NCBI GenBank assembly: GCA_002812745.2
Contig: NCSJ02000051.1
Location: forward strand, 1 to 64,000
DNA from: Scytalidium lignicola
Taxonomy: Eukaryota; Ascomycota; Leotiomycetes
Length of the DNA: 64,000 nt
Direction of reading: 5' to 3'
The notes below the pieces were generated by a model. The model saw nothing but the letters and a program-made list of their open reading frames with translations, did not search any database and was not told the DNA's origin. Made by a program: the position numbers and the translations under genes. This document shows, piece after piece, positions 52,577 through 64,000 of this stretch; the first letter of the stretch is position 1, and every line of letters starts with the position of its first letter.

Positions 52577-53493
52577 TCATAGTGTTGGCTTATCGCCGAG
52601 CGGGGGAATATTCTGGCTCAAGAAAGCTTCAATATCGTCAATCTCTTCTGGATCTGCCGAGTGTTCCAAGCCACTAAAACGGACAAAGTTTGTTAGAACT
52701 AGAACTTGTAATTCCTAATTGACGTATATATGTCGAAGAACTTACCGGTAGAATTTGATCTTTATATCATACCCACTAGCTTTAAGTGTCTCATAGCTTG
52801 TCTGACCCCATTGTGGCTTAACAAGAGGATCGCTGTCACCATGGCCCATGAAAATCGGTGTATCTTTGTTTGGGTTATCTGCAGGGATAGAGTCCTTGAA
52901 CTTGGTGTGTAGCAGAAGGTAGCAGGATAGCCCAAAGATGCCACCGAGCTTAGTTGGGTTTGAAATTCCGGAGAACAGTGCCATTGCACCACCTTGAGAA
53001 AAGCCCCCTATGACTATGCGATTCGAGGGGATGCCGTTTTCAATTTCAGATTTAATCAGATTGTGGAAGTATTGCTGAGATCGCAGGATACCGGCTTCGT
53101 CTTGGGCAGATTGTAGGCTTCCAAATTGTGCCTGATTGGGACATGGTTAACCAGCTGCTCAAAGGCATGTTCAATCCCGTAAAAAATTCAAAAACTAAAG
53201 ATAATCGTAGGGAGCCTTACTATATCATACCAGGCTGGCATACGCATACCAAAGTTCTGTAAGAGTGAATTAGCAAGATTTTATCACTCGAATCACAGAA
53301 AACATACAACTGTGATAGGTAAAGTAGGCGCATTGGGGAATATGAACTTGACTTCTTCAAACTTCTGCCTCCGTCTCCAATTCTCTGCAAGTGATATCCA
53401 CCCAGCGCCACTGTCACCTAGGCCATGGGCCATTATGACAGTGGCCGTGTGCCTTTTAACGGCGGGAACAATTAACGCATTGGCCGAGGACAT
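52577..53493 (-). CDS. Acyl-protein thioesterase 1 (lysophospholipase/APT1 family)
   Basis: Exons 53493-53308, 53256-53221 (36 nt), 53131-52746 and 52673-52577; 234 aa. APT1 removes palmitate from proteins. Product: MSSANALIVPAVKRHTATVI, then MAHGLGDSGAGWISLAENWR (oxyanion region), FIFPNAPTLPITV + NFGMRMPAWYDI, and AQFGSLQSAQDEAGILRSQQ. The nucleophile motif GGFSQGG is at about residue 119; HGDSDPLVK holds the Asp and GLEHS the His of the triad. The start at 53493 was chosen; the frame is open 39 codons further upstream (MDLDSPLVEELFQ) and could give a longer N-terminus. The tail DIEAFLSQNIPPLG matches the family end. Confidence 0.94.
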
Positions 53494-53887
53494 TTTTTTG
53501 TGGTAGCCAAGGTTGGCTGATATACTTGGTAGACACACTACAATTTCCTGGTAAAATTTTTTTTTTGTTGATTGAAACAATTCTTCTACAAGAGGGGAGT
53601 CCAAGTCCAAAGGAATTAAATGTGTGGGACTGATGACGAGATCGATCCCAAAGTCTCAGCCTTATCGTTAGCGTTGTTTATTTCTTATCAAAAACACGAA
53701 AGGCTATCTGATTAGTCGTCAGGAGACGATCGTCTACTGCGCTGGCGTCACGCGGATCCAGCTCGGAGCCCAGCCCTGTGACCGTTAATTTTATTTTTTT
53801 GAGTGCTTAAAGTCCTCTTGTTGGGTTGGATATTTGGTTCCGATTCTTCTGTATCAAGTGAACGCTTCTACACCGTGGAATCCGGAT
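53494..53887. promoter_or_regulatory. Divergent promoter of APT1 and IVY1
   Basis: About 390 bp between divergent starts; part of it (to 53610) could be a longer APT1 N-terminus. No other coding signal. Confidence 0.4.
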
Positions 53888-55222
53888 ATGTCAACAGAAA
53901 TCATGGCTACTCCAGCCGGCAGAGAACGGTCCCCCTCTCCCAGCAGACTACCTCCTATCCCATCTTCTCCAACATACTCATATGCTTCAACTTCAAATCC
54001 GATACCTTCATCCTTCAACCTTCCTCTCCCTCCTGCGCCTCGCCCACCACACGCCGTCCTCACGAAGTCCGATCTGGAGCAGTCACAAGCCGGATATTCT
54101 GAACTGCTTTCTTCTGCAAAGCACTATCGTATAGCCCTTGCTGCTCTATCGACAGCAGCAAGTACGTTTGGCAGTGCGCTTGAAGCATGCGCCCGATTAA
54201 AAGAAGCAAGATCGGATTCTCTCTTCGGGAGTGGAGCATCTTTATCGAATTCCTTCACCGCAAAAGGATCATGTACGGCTGATAACTTGCTAGCTGCGAG
54301 TGGCGTACATCATCTTATAGCCAACCATCAACAGATTCTTAGCGAAACTGTCTATAGGAGCTTTGAAGTGCCGCTATTACACGAGTTGGATCAATGGCAA
54401 CGACATATGGAAGAAGAGGAGGAGACGTATCAGAAGGAAGCCAAAGCTATGAGCAAGGAGATACGGAGGATGGAGAAGGAAGGGCTGAAGTTGCATCGCC
54501 AGCGGAAGAGGGATGTTGCGAAGCTTAGGAACCATCTAGTCGAACTGACTACAAGATTAGATGGATTGACAACACTTCATGCAAGTCACTCTAGGTCTCT
54601 ATTACGGGATAGCCAAGAGACCAGCTCGAAGATCGTAGAGGCTAGTAGCTCTCTAGTTAGAGCTGAAGTGGATATTTTTGAAGCCCTGGCGAGGAAAGGG
54701 TGGAGTGGTGGAGGCTTAGATGATCTTTTGGAGAAAGGACAGGATCTCTTTGCAAATGACGTGGAGAGGGAACAAAACCAGGATAGCTCAAAGATCTTTA
54801 CCATTTTACCGAAGAACAGTATCCTTTCCGACTCAGGCCATGATAGGGCTAGCCTTAGTGGTCAAAAGAGAGGAGACAGTCTTATGGTTGAAGGGGACAG
54901 GTATCAAAGTCTTACTGGCGCAGTTTCTGGTGGCGATGCTGGGGATTCTGGGAGTATCTTTTCCGATGAAGGTATTTTAAATAGGTCTAGGGGAGTGAGA
55001 CCCTTCTCGCCCCCTCCTGTGAGTAGGCAGAAAGAGTTGGAAATCCCAAAAAGCACAATTGAGGAGGATCAAGAGTCTTCGAAGACGGTTGTCAAAGTTC
55101 TGACACCGGTAGAAGAGTCTTCCAAGAAGCAGGATGCTGACACATCTACCGAAGATGCTGGCGGCACTGTTAGAGGTAGAGAAAGACGATGGAGTATTAG
55201 CACAGATTCTTCGTTTGAGTAG
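53888..55222 (+). CDS. IVY1: Ivy1-like I-BAR phospholipid-binding vacuolar protein
   Basis: Single exon, 444 aa from MSTEIMATPAGRERSPSP. The open frame begins upstream with a TTG codon, so the first ATG was used; a second ATG follows five codons later. Residues about 60-290 form a helical I-BAR-like region: VLTKSDLEQSQAGYSELLSS, YRIALAALSTAASTFGSALE, GVHHLIANHQQILSETVYRS and FEVPLLHELDQWQRHMEEEE. It goes on KEIRRMEKEGLKLHRQRKRD and EASSSLVRAEVDIFEALARK. Yeast Ivy1 binds Ypt7 and Vps33 and phospholipids at the vacuole. The C-terminal third is Ser-rich and disordered. It converges with the NUP53 gene, about 165 bp apart. Confidence 0.82.
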   Translation: MSTEIMATPAGRERSPSPSRLPPIPSSPTYSYASTSNPIPSSFNLPLPPAPRPPHAVLTKSDLEQSQAGYSELLSSAKHYRIALAALSTAASTFGSALEACARLKEARSDSLFGSGASLSNSFTAKGSCTADNLLAASGVHHLIANHQQILSETVYRSFEVPLLHELDQWQRHMEEEEETYQKEAKAMSKEIRRMEKEGLKLHRQRKRDVAKLRNHLVELTTRLDGLTTLHASHSRSLLRDSQETSSKIVEASSSLVRAEVDIFEALARKGWSGGGLDDLLEKGQDLFANDVEREQNQDSSKIFTILPKNSILSDSGHDRASLSGQKRGDSLMVEGDRYQSLTGAVSGGDAGDSGSIFSDEGILNRSRGVRPFSPPPVSRQKELEIPKSTIEEDQESSKTVVKVLTPVEESSKKQDADTSTEDAGGTVRGRERRWSISTDSSFE

Positions 55223-55386
55223 CATGTATTATCTCTCCATATGGTGGTAGTCATAGCATTTATTGCGTATCTGTACAAATGATGCTGAAATATAGCCTCG
55301 TTTTGACAGCTCTCCCTTAGAACGCCGTTAAATATACACATAACCTCCCCAATAGTCTGTTGACTAAATTCTAGATCTCCCGCCCC

Positions 55387-56753
55387 TTAATCATCTTTGT
55401 CATCACCATAAATCCCAAGAATACCAAGATATGAATCTATCCACCACATAATACGCCAATACAGGCTAGCCTTCACTCGATCAAACTCTCCAGTTTCTGT
55501 CCTAGGAACTTGATCTCCGATCATATCAGAGCTAAACCAGTTTATCAGAGGAATATTACTTATTAGCCGCTTCGTATATGATTGTTGTGGCAACAGAGCT
55601 TGTTCTGCAGGTAAAAGCTGCATCCGCTTGGCAGTCGGGATTTTCCTACAATATACACTTGGCGGCTCCTCTTCCTGTGCTGGTTGTGATGGATGGCCTA
55701 GGACAGTACTAGACGAGGAAGTCGATGTGGATAAAGTGGCAGTATCGAATGTGCGTGAGGAAACGTTAGATTCGGGTGGTGACATAGAGTTTTGCCCTCG
55801 TCCAATTTGAGTCATTGTTGGAGTTCCAAAAGATCGAGGAAGAGCGGAGGCTGGACGTCGATCAGCTAATGCTTGAGCTGATGATGAGGGTCCGAGTGCC
55901 TGAGCCGTAGATCGACCTGCTCGTAGTGCAGCACCCTCCCTGCTGATTGCAGGTACAGCTATATCCGCCACTGGGGGTACTCCACGGTAGAGCTCTGCTG
56001 ATACCAAGTAACCCAATATTGTTTGTGGTGATGCGAATATCGCTGCCTCCGCAGCTTCAGCTGATTCAAATGTGATTTTGATCCAGTGTTCACCGCCAGC
56101 AAACCTCAAAGCCTTCGCCCTCTCTTCTGGTGTCATTGCTCGTCTTCGAAGTGCCGCTGGATCTCGAATATCAGCCTTGTATCGCCGTTGTTCTACCGGC
56201 GGATCTCTTGGGTAGTCTTCACATATTCGCCCAGCAATCTGCTCGTACTGCTTTATGGCTGCATACTGGTGTGTAGATTTAAAGCCGCTAAGTATGATTT
56301 CTGTCGGTTCCTTGTGGACATATCGCGCGTTTTGTCCAGTAGTAGTTTCGGCTGGAACCACAGAGCCGCTTGCAGAAAGATTGGGCTGGGCAACAGATGA
56401 AACTGATGCTTTTCGTTGTGGGATATCAGATGGGGTAGCAGGCCTGGAAAGATAGCTTGAGAAGATTGCATCGGCAGCCGCTATCGTCGGATCTTCACGC
56501 TTTGCAACAGCAGGTGTTCCTGTTCTCGATCGTGATCGCCTAGTTGACTTTCCAAATGACCCCGTCTCTGGTACTGTTCGTCGTGCCCGGGACACACTAG
56601 GATTGCCATCGGCACTTCTAGAATCAGTGCAGTTCTTATTATATTAAGGTGGTACTCATACCTTGGAAAGACCATCGCATAAGGCCTCCGAATTCCATCC
56701 TCGCCCACATACAGTTCCTCGTCTGGAACATTGTGCAAGATTAGAGGTGGCAT
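55387..56753 (-). CDS. Nucleoporin Nup53/Nup35 family (RRM_Nup35)
   Basis: Exons 56753-56662 and 56617-55387, 440 aa. The N-terminus reads [20 protein letters not shown] and [11 protein letters not shown] joined to [16 protein letters not shown]. The Nup35-type RRM reads [53 protein letters not shown] and [15 protein letters not shown]. The C-terminus [20 protein letters not shown] is the amphipathic membrane-binding helix of Nup53/Nup59. These nucleoporins sit in the inner ring of the nuclear pore and bind the membrane and Nup170. A Ser-rich region separates the two parts. Confidence 0.93.
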
Positions 56754-57103
56754 TTTGACGGGCCCTGATCGCAAGAAACGGATTATTCTTAATGAACTGC
56801 AGTGATTCTAGGATCTGAGATCCTGCGGCTATCCAAAGAATTTGGTGTCCTTTGAGATTTTTGATAGTGTTTCTACAACGCGCCTGCACACGGTCTCTCT
56901 AGCAACAAACGGAATTTAGCAATTGCAGGGGAAATGACTAGCGGCGGGAGCTTAACCATATTCAATAAGGCCATCGGTGGTGTGTGCACAAGCGGGACGT
57001 CATCCCACATATTTCAGGCAAGAGCTCTGGTTGTTACCTCTAGCCGCGACAACGTCAATAACAAGCTTCATTTTTATCAGTAGCTGATGATCAACTACAC
57101 AAT
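56754..57103. promoter_or_regulatory. Divergent promoter of NUP53 and FMP46
   Basis: About 350 bp between divergent starts; no coding signal. Confidence 0.45.
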
Positions 57104-57655
57104 ATGTTTCGCTTTGTATGTATTGCTGAACTTATCTTTCTTTGAGTTCAATTGAGAAGCTAATTTGGTCTCCTATGGAACAGCATAAAACTCTCGATGT
57201 GATCACTCTATTCCACAAGACGAGCGTACCAGCTTCCGTGCGGGTGCAAACACTCTTGAAGCAGGCTTCTGCAAATATTAGCGCATATGCTACTGAAGAC
57301 CAAGCCAGCAATACTTCTGCACAGTTAAAACCCAACCGAGAGGAGTTCGAATTGAACATCACTGAAGACCCGCCGACGCCGGATCAATTGAAGAACATCC
57401 TTGAATACCTCGGACCTAATAGTGCTGGCAAAGTCATCACTGGAGCTAAGAGTGAGTCGGATGCGATTAGGAAGCTTAAGGAGAATGGTGATAATTTCCG
57501 AAGGCCGGTAGTACGTGTTAAATAAACCTAATCAGTTTAAAGGAAATGTGCTAACTAATTGATGACAGACTGTGGACTGGAACAATGGCAAAGCAGTTGC
57601 TGGAGAGAATGCATCCGAGATATTGAAGATGGTTCAGGCGATTCCAGAGGAATGA
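57104..57655 (+). CDS. FMP46: Fmp46-like mitochondrial redox protein (DUF1687)
   Basis: Exons 57104-57115 (12 nt), 57184-57510 and 57569-57655; 141 aa. The 12-nt first exon encodes MFRF before a GTATGT donor; the rest reads HKTLDVITLFHKTSVPASVR, TLLKQASANISAYATEDQAS and EEFELNITEDPPTPDQLKNI. It then gives EYLGPNSAGKVITGAKSESD, NFRRPV + TVDWNNGKAVAGE and ILKMVQAIPEE. Fmp46 homologues are thioredoxin-like mitochondrial proteins of unknown substrate. The splice at GTA|GTACGT is required for the conserved RPVTVDWNNG. Confidence 0.88.
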
Positions 57656-58453
57656 GTGTAGCGTATTTTGTGAGTTTGTCGGTACAGCGTCAAGTGAATG
57701 GTTATCATGGATTTTGCACAAGTAATAACAGTGGATGAAGTGCATATTCCATACAAATCGTTATCATCTTGATTTGGTGAGTTATTTCAGCAAGAGAGAA
57801 AACAAAGAGTATCATGACATATAGAAACCTTGCAAACATATTTCCCATGATATCTTTATATCGAGCAAATCAAAGTAGCCTACAATACTAGTATCATCTT
57901 TTGTCAAGTGACTTGGTGATTTCTATATTCGATTTCTAGTAGCAGTGGCTTACTTGTAGGAAGTTTTGCCGTTTCATCTGTGAAGTTGGAAGCGGGAAAT
58001 TGGCTTCATTACACAATCTCACATTTAAGAAAATTTATCTGAGTTCACATAGCATGTATTGTATTCGAAACTGGAAAGCAAAATATGCAGATTGCAGTTC
58101 AATAGTTCACCTTTGCTCATTCTTGTGTTTCTTCGGTAACGACCCTTCCATTGATCTTTCCATCTTTGCTTCCAAGGTCTCACCTTCCTTCAACCCACAT
58201 TAGCCAAGAGCTGCACACTTTTCAACATTACATTTCTTCTAATTGCAAGTTCCTTTCGCGGTGTAATCTACATAAACTTTCTGCCCAACTCTCAACCTTT
58301 GTTGCAAAAATTGCCTGATCCATTGAAACCACTTAGTACAGTAAGACCTGTTCTCTCAATTCCTTCAGGCAGCTTACGAGGAGTCAAATAGGATCTCATT
58401 TTACGTGGCTTTAGCATATTGTTTACCAAAGTTGAGCTGCTTTCTCTATCACG
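57656..58453. other. Intergenic, no gene seen
   Basis: About 800 bp, AT-rich, no coding signal. The last part should hold the promoter of the RRM gene. Confidence 0.5.
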
Positions 58454-61400
58454 ATGGAGTTTTACAATCTATACTCTTCAACTACCATGCCACGGGAATT
58501 TTATGAAGTTCCAGGATCTGCTCCAGCTCTTTTCTCTACTAATCGCAGTACGCTACCGAAACGACAACTGCAAGAACCACTTCCACCACGGATTGCACGA
58601 TCCTGTATTAATATTGATCTTGCTCTCAAAATAAATTATTACTGGACAACATTCCCTGACCTGATGGGTTATGTCAGGACCCCGGAAAACTGGAGTGATC
58701 TATACCAATACTTTGATGCCGTCGATTTGTGGACTCAAGGTCCTGACTTCCTGTTCTATTTACTGAACACTATCAGTAACATCAATCAGACGAGAGAAAT
58801 TGAGATATTTCAGGAATGTGAACAAGAGATAAAGAAGTGGGCAGCTGAGTGGGTCGCAGCTAATCGAGATCTCCTTCTTACTGTTCCATCCAACCACAGT
58901 TTGCTCCAATTTCTCACTCAAGAGGAGTACGAAGGGCTCGAAGGGTTGACAAATGCACAGCATGCTACATTGGCAATTGCTTTGCAGAATGAGCACTATG
59001 AGTTGCTACGCTGTTTCAGATGTGTACCCCCCGAACCATTCATCTTGCAATTTACGACAGAGCCACGAGAGCCACGAGAGCCTCAATCTTGGGTTGGAGG
59101 ACGACAAACTCACTTTCACCAACATGGGCCTCCTAGTAAGTTGAAAATATATCCCCTTGAGAAGGCAGCAAACTGATTGTCTAGTTGGAAATATACATCT
59201 TCAATCCGATCTACGAAGATACTCAGTACAGAATCCAAAACGGACAGCCACACAACAGTCTTCACAACCTCCCTATCAACATTCTAGCAAAATGCAAACA
59301 GAAATCAACAAGCCGCAATTGAATTATGGTAGCCAAAAGCCTGACAGCAGAAGGCCCATTCTTCCTCAAAGTGCCAGAGGCAATTTACGTTACAACACTA
59401 TGCCCTTGGTTCAGTCAGAGTCACGCAGATACACCGGTCAGCATAGGTATTCGAGCGCACCACAACCTAGTCTAGACAATAATGAGCTGAAACCTGTGAG
59501 CAAAATTGTGGGAGAACCTATATATTTCCACAATTCTCATCAAATATCTCCTCCACGGCTATCACCTTCCCGTGTGTCTCCTCCGCGAGATAAGATCTCA
59601 GCATACGCTTCACAAGTTAGAAGTTGTCAACCCAAGCAACTCAGGGATGGGCCTAATTCAGTCTCACCCTACAAACAGATATCATATGCAGACGAAAAAG
59701 CATTTCGAAGAGTCCTAGATGGGTTCCAGAGTTCGGAAAGACATGGTAATGCAGTCACATACTTTTATGAAGACCCTAGGTCACCTACTCCAGCCGACAA
59801 AGCCCGGACTGCCTACGTTGGATCTGTTGATGAAGTAAACTTCACTTCACACGAACTGAAGGAGTTGATGTCAAATTGTGGTACAGTGGAAAGAATTAAG
59901 TATCTTCTTCCATGTGGAAACTTTCTAGGTTCAGCATTTGTAACGTGAGTGCTGGCTTCTTTTGCCAACTTTGGTCTTTCTCTTTTGCGGTAGAAAGTTC
60001 TAACAGTGATACAGGTTCAAAGAAAATGAGGCGGTGAACCGTGCGATTGCTAGATATGACTCCTATCAGATGATGTTAGGGGCGAGGAGTCATATCAGAG
60101 TAGATTTTGTTAAACATAGAAACAGATCTGGAAGTCAGAACACTCCTTATTACACGAGTCCCAATGGATCTCTCGATCCAACAGCTTCGAGGAGAAAAGA
60201 AAAGCTTCCCCCTTCCCATCATAGATCAGCAAGCAAGCCTCTCTTTCCCCTGCAGCAGATTGACGAATCCCAATCTGTACAAAGTGCAGGCTTATTGCCT
60301 AGTTATCCCTCAGTGCCCACCATTGAACAAAGGTTACACGTTCAAAATGTCCCATTACAGCCATCAGAAGTTGTTGAGAAGACACCAGTAATGTCTGATC
60401 TACCGCAGATGGGTCCTGTGCAAATAAATGCATCAATTCTGTCAGCTACGCTATCTGATATTGTTCGCTACCAATCTGCTTTCCACAGATTAGACCAACA
60501 AAGACTGCACGATGAACATTATCATTACACACACGAGACTGTACACTCAAACTCTGTTGGATCTCTAATTCGAAAAGAGAACTCTCAAGCAAAACAAAAG
60601 TAGGTTCTCATAATCACAAATTGTATTCATGCTAACCGTTCACAAAGGTCGATTGATGGTATAACAAATGAATCCCCAAAACATTCTCAGGGAGAAAAGC
60701 ATCAGAGTGATTCTCTGAGGTCAAAAGGCCGAAACAACTCGAGCAAGAAATTTAAGAATAAGAAGAAGTAAAGATCTCTAATTGCCACGTCTACAGCCTT
60801 TTGTTTCTCTTCTAATGATAATATAGTTATAGAAAGCCTCTATCAGATATCTTCCCTAGAGAATTTCATATCAGCAATCCAAACCTGAGTGACTTGGACG
60901 GGGATATTGTAGAAGGGCTGCTCATGAAGACAGAGCCATCACCACAGGTCGATATAGCAACTCATGCAACCCCGATAGTAAACTTGCCCGCCAGGAATCC
61001 GGAACTCAACTCCAAAGCTATGATGTCTGTGTCTAAGCTGCAGACGGGCAAAGAAAATTCTAAAATAGAGGCCGTCGATAGCACGATGCATAAGCAAGAT
61101 CTCAACAGTAATACTAACAATTTGAATAGAGGTACAGATATGCAAGTTGATATTGCTTGTTCCGAGGAACCGGCGGTATTGTGGATTGGCAAGCATGAGG
61201 GCGATAATTCTAAAAAAACAAGAGGAGACAAAGTCTACGTCCCTCCTTTGCCAGTTTCAGACAATGCTTCTATCAATCAGCTACCTGTTTCTGGCGAACT
61301 ACGCAAGCAGAAACAAAAATATAACAAAAAGAAACAAAAACATCAGGACTCAGGAAATGGCTCTGTTGGAGATACCAGTCCAATTATACCTGGGACTTCA

Positions 61401-62036
61401 GACCAAAAAGTATCTACCAGCGACATTTTAACTCAAAAGAAAGGGTTCAATTCTAGACAGGCAAAACTCAATATGACCGTCACAAATGCAGAGGAAATTG
61501 CTCCTGCAACTCAGAGGACTATGTCCACAATAAGTCTACCGGCCAACAATGCTCCAAAAGAAGAACCTAGACATCAGCAAACCAGATCTCTTGCTGATCT
61601 TTCTTTAGACACCGTTCAGAAGAGTACCAAGAAAGAACGAAAAGATATTAACACTAAGTTACCTGCCAAGTCTGCAGCCATCAAAACTCATACAGGGGGC
61701 CTGAGAGACCAGAATTCCTGTTCTACAGATACCCTCTTAGAGGAACACACGAACAAAGATGGAGTTGGAAGTCCGAAGATGAGCTTAGTCGGGTATTCGA
61801 CTCCAAATAACTCCGATACTAGTTCTTTTACAGAACAAACATTCAAGCAAGAACAGAAAAGCGGCAACCGAGTCAAACGTATGGAACTCGCTCTCACAGA
61901 CGAATCACAGTGGCCAGCGCTTGGGTCAGCTAAAGCGCCTGCGAAACATGCCACAAACCGCAGACAGCCCCCAACCCCGCCTGTCCCAAGAGTTTCTGGT
62001 TCTTCCAATGTTCGTTCAACCAAGAAACACAAATAA
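58454..62036 (+). CDS. RRM-containing RNA-binding protein
   Basis: Exons 58454-59135, 59185-59944, 60015-60599, 60648-60767 and 60827-62036; 1118 aa. An N-terminal helical region (LDLALKINYYWTTFPDLMGY is close to the actual INIDLALKINYYWTTFPDLM; LYQYFDAVDLWTQGPDFLFY) of unknown type is followed by a basic, Pro/Ser-rich linker. One RRM spans intron 2 at about residues 435-510: ARTAYVGSVDEVNFTSHELK, MSNCGTVERIKYLLPCGNFL, GSAFVTFKENEAVNRAIARY and ARSHIRVDFVKHRN. The third part is disordered and Lys/Ser-rich with KGRNNSSKKFKNKK, and the end TDESQWPALGSAKAP precedes a Pro-rich tail. Intron borders and phase close throughout, including AA|GTAAAG...ATAG|TT before exon 5. Target RNA is unknown. Confidence 0.8.
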
Positions 62037-63194
62037 ACGAGGCACCACAGGCAATCTGATATAAGGAATACTGATCTTGGGTTTGATAATACCACCGCAT
62101 TGTTGATCTCCATTAGTGAAGGATGGTTCATATTTGAAGAAGTGCAACAGAATCACTGTCATCAATCCTTTTTTCCTCGCAACATGGTGCAGGCTATACA
62201 TTGCGCGTCTACTTTGGTTTTCAAAATAGGATCAGGATCTGCTAACAGGAATAAATGAAACTAAACCGAATGCTTTCGGTTAGCAGAAGTGGTGGGGGGG
62301 GTTTGATAGTTTAGTTAAAGAACGTTAGCATAAGTTTCTTTAATTGAAAATTCTGGTGGCAATATTTATTGGCCCCTTCTTTGGCAATCCTAGCACTGCA
62401 CAGGTAGCATTGGAGTGAAGGTGTAAGATAAATCAGTTTTGCTTTAAGAACATGAATCTATGGAGTTTGTAAAGCTTAGCCTTTAAAATGGCAAAGTCGG
62501 ATTACGGATAATAGCTGTTCCAGCTCCTGCTACGAAGAGTTTCGCTCAATATATAATTCTCCTTTTCTCGAATAAATAAATAAATATTATACTGGTCATG
62601 TTGCTTTGCTATTATCGTTGTTATGTAACGACCCAGTCAATGAGAAAACTTGCCTTCGATAATATCAGGTCTTATAAAGCGGAAATTGCACTAGACCCTC
62701 GTGAGGAATTCCGAGTGCGGCGACACTGGACGTCGTTTCTCTTTTATATTGCCACCTGAGAATGCTGGCTCTTCTTAAAGAGGTGGGAGGCACACGAGGG
62801 GATCATGAGGATCGTGAGGGTGTGGGAAATTGACCCACCAGCGGAAATTTTATAAAAATAAGACCTGCATAAAAAGGGGTCGCGTCTTGCCGGTTGTGTG
62901 TTGCCGAAACCTGCTTGACGTGGTGATCTACAGATTGATGCGGGGCAATCAGCATCATCAACACATATCATTGATAGATTTGCCTGGTGCACCACACTTG
63001 GCCTGGGCCACAGACTAGCTCCCAAACCAGTAAGTACACGAATTATACAATTTTGTATTTTTTTCGGTGTGTTGGTGTGCCCGTTGCTTCCTTCTCACCT
63101 GGACCTGGGTCATCACCAAAAAGTGTGCCTCCAGAGATATCCATCTATCGACGGTAGCAGTCTGCAGAGGCGGGCGTTGGTTATGTTATATAAC
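62037..63194. other. Intergenic, no gene seen
   Basis: About 1.15 kb without coding signal; the last part is the upstream region of the next gene, with a possible upstream open frame beginning near 63069. Confidence 0.5.
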
Positions 63195-64000
63195 ATGAAG
63201 GATCTGATCCCCGATCTCCCAGATCTGCATAGCCTTCCACAAGGTTCACGGCCGGAAAGCGCCATCCGTAGCAATGGTCCAGATAATCTCGTCCTTGAAC
63301 GTTACAAACTCCGAGAGCTAGCTGAAGGATGGCCATGCTATCGGTAAGAACCGACACTGTGATTTTTCTTTTTTGCTCACGCCTTATTCTAACCTTGTGC
63401 GGTTGGGGGAAGAACTCGAGACTGACTCGAAACTATCAAACACACACAGTGATGCCTGCGAATGGGAGAATCTCGAAGCCATTTTCCATCCAAATGCCTA
63501 CATCTACACTACCTGGATGGGCAAGACCCGTTATCAAGACTTCATCAAGGTCTCCAAAGCGGATTTCGACAAGGGACACTTCCTAACACATCGATGTCAT
63601 GGTTTAACCAGCGATATATCTCCAAATGGCCTACGAGCCGTGACGAAAATGAAAGCAACAATCACTCAGCGTTTTACCATAGATGGATGTGAAGTTGACG
63701 CCGAGTCTGACTGCCGCTTCTGCTTCTTCTGGGAAAAGGAAACTAAGGGGGATAGAGCTGGCGAATGGAGAGCGAGGTTTGTGAAGCATTGGTACGAGAA
63801 GGATAAGTTGGTGCCAGTGGATCCGAGGATGGTGCCGCGGCTCGATGATGAGAGACTCAAGAAATATCCGTCGGGGTATAGATATTTGGCTTATTGTCAA
63901 GAGTTGTGTATGGGTGTGAAAGTCAAGTTAGATATGCCGGGCCATCGAAGAGAGGCCGCTAGTGTTAACGGCCGGATGCATGATCTCTTGTATTGGCAGT
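63195..64000 (+). CDS. SnoaL-like domain protein, partial at window end
   Basis: Exon 63195-63343, intron with GTAAGA donor and CACAG acceptor, then 63450 to the window edge. Product: [20 protein letters not shown], then [60 protein letters not shown] and [20 protein letters not shown]. It continues [20 protein letters not shown] and [20 protein letters not shown] to ...[11 protein letters not shown], still open. This layout is the SnoaL-like (NTF2 fold) family of fungi and bacteria, small polyketide-cyclase-like or hydratase-like proteins; the substrate cannot be told. No stop is seen before 64000. Confidence 0.75.

Noticed and set aside
1..64000. CRISPR array, bacterial operons or ribosome binding sites
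   Set aside because: The sequence is eukaryotic nuclear DNA with introns; no spaced direct-repeat array was seen.
1..64000. Secondary-metabolite cluster around the FAD oxidoreductase
   Set aside because: Neighbours are NAC-beta, Trm44 and a ribosomal protein; no polyketide synthase, peptide synthetase, P450 or transporter is present.

Overview
The window is nuclear DNA of a filamentous ascomycete. Evidence: short GT-AG introns with CTAAC/CTGAC branch sites, fungus-specific families (Pal1, Skt5/Chs4-type Sel1 protein, Ivy1, Cbp4, Fmp46) and a Pezizomycotina-type NACHT STAND protein. The gene content and AT-rich intergenic islands fit the Leotiomycetes (Helotiales), but that placement is inference. 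Isolated N characters sit almost always beside homopolymer runs, so they look like consensus ambiguities.

Layout. 1-3.4 kb: ankyrin protein, Pol III subunit RPC11, Mediator Med31. 3.4-7.0 kb: a long non-coding stretch with a (GTTTT)n array, many TACTGTAC-type palindromes and the CT-rich leader of a Pal1 gene (7.0-9.05 kb). 10.6-12.5 kb: a divergent RAD51/RecA-like paralogue. 12.8-20.7 kb: a Naa50-like acetyltransferase with a PIP-box, a two-zinc-finger protein I do not recognise, an NT-C2 protein built from tiny exons, tRNA adenosine deaminase Tad1 and a DUF1348 protein. 20.7-26.3 kb: nested MITE-like inverted repeats, a Prx5-type peroxiredoxin, and a PD-(D/E)XK-like accessory gene in an AT-rich island. 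26.3-33.1 kb: complex I NDUFA2, mitochondrial pyruvate carrier, Skt5/Chs4-type chitin synthase activator. 33.1-40.4 kb: an accessory segment carrying one NACHT STAND gene between AT-rich flanks. 40.4-64 kb: Cbp4, NAC-beta, a secreted FAD oxidoreductase, Trm44, ribosomal L24, Yip1, a LigB/DODA dioxygenase, acyl-protein thioesterase, Ivy1, Nup53, Fmp46, an RRM protein, and a SnoaL-like gene cut by the window end.

Most genes are unlinked housekeeping functions; no biosynthetic cluster is evident. Unusual structure lies in the splicing (a predicted 1-nt exon in NAC-beta, two GC-AG candidate introns, several 10-24 nt exons, stopless 3n introns) and in two accessory islands (23.7-26.3 kb and 33.1-40.4 kb). 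All gene models were built by eye from splice signals, reading phase and family knowledge; none is confirmed by transcripts.
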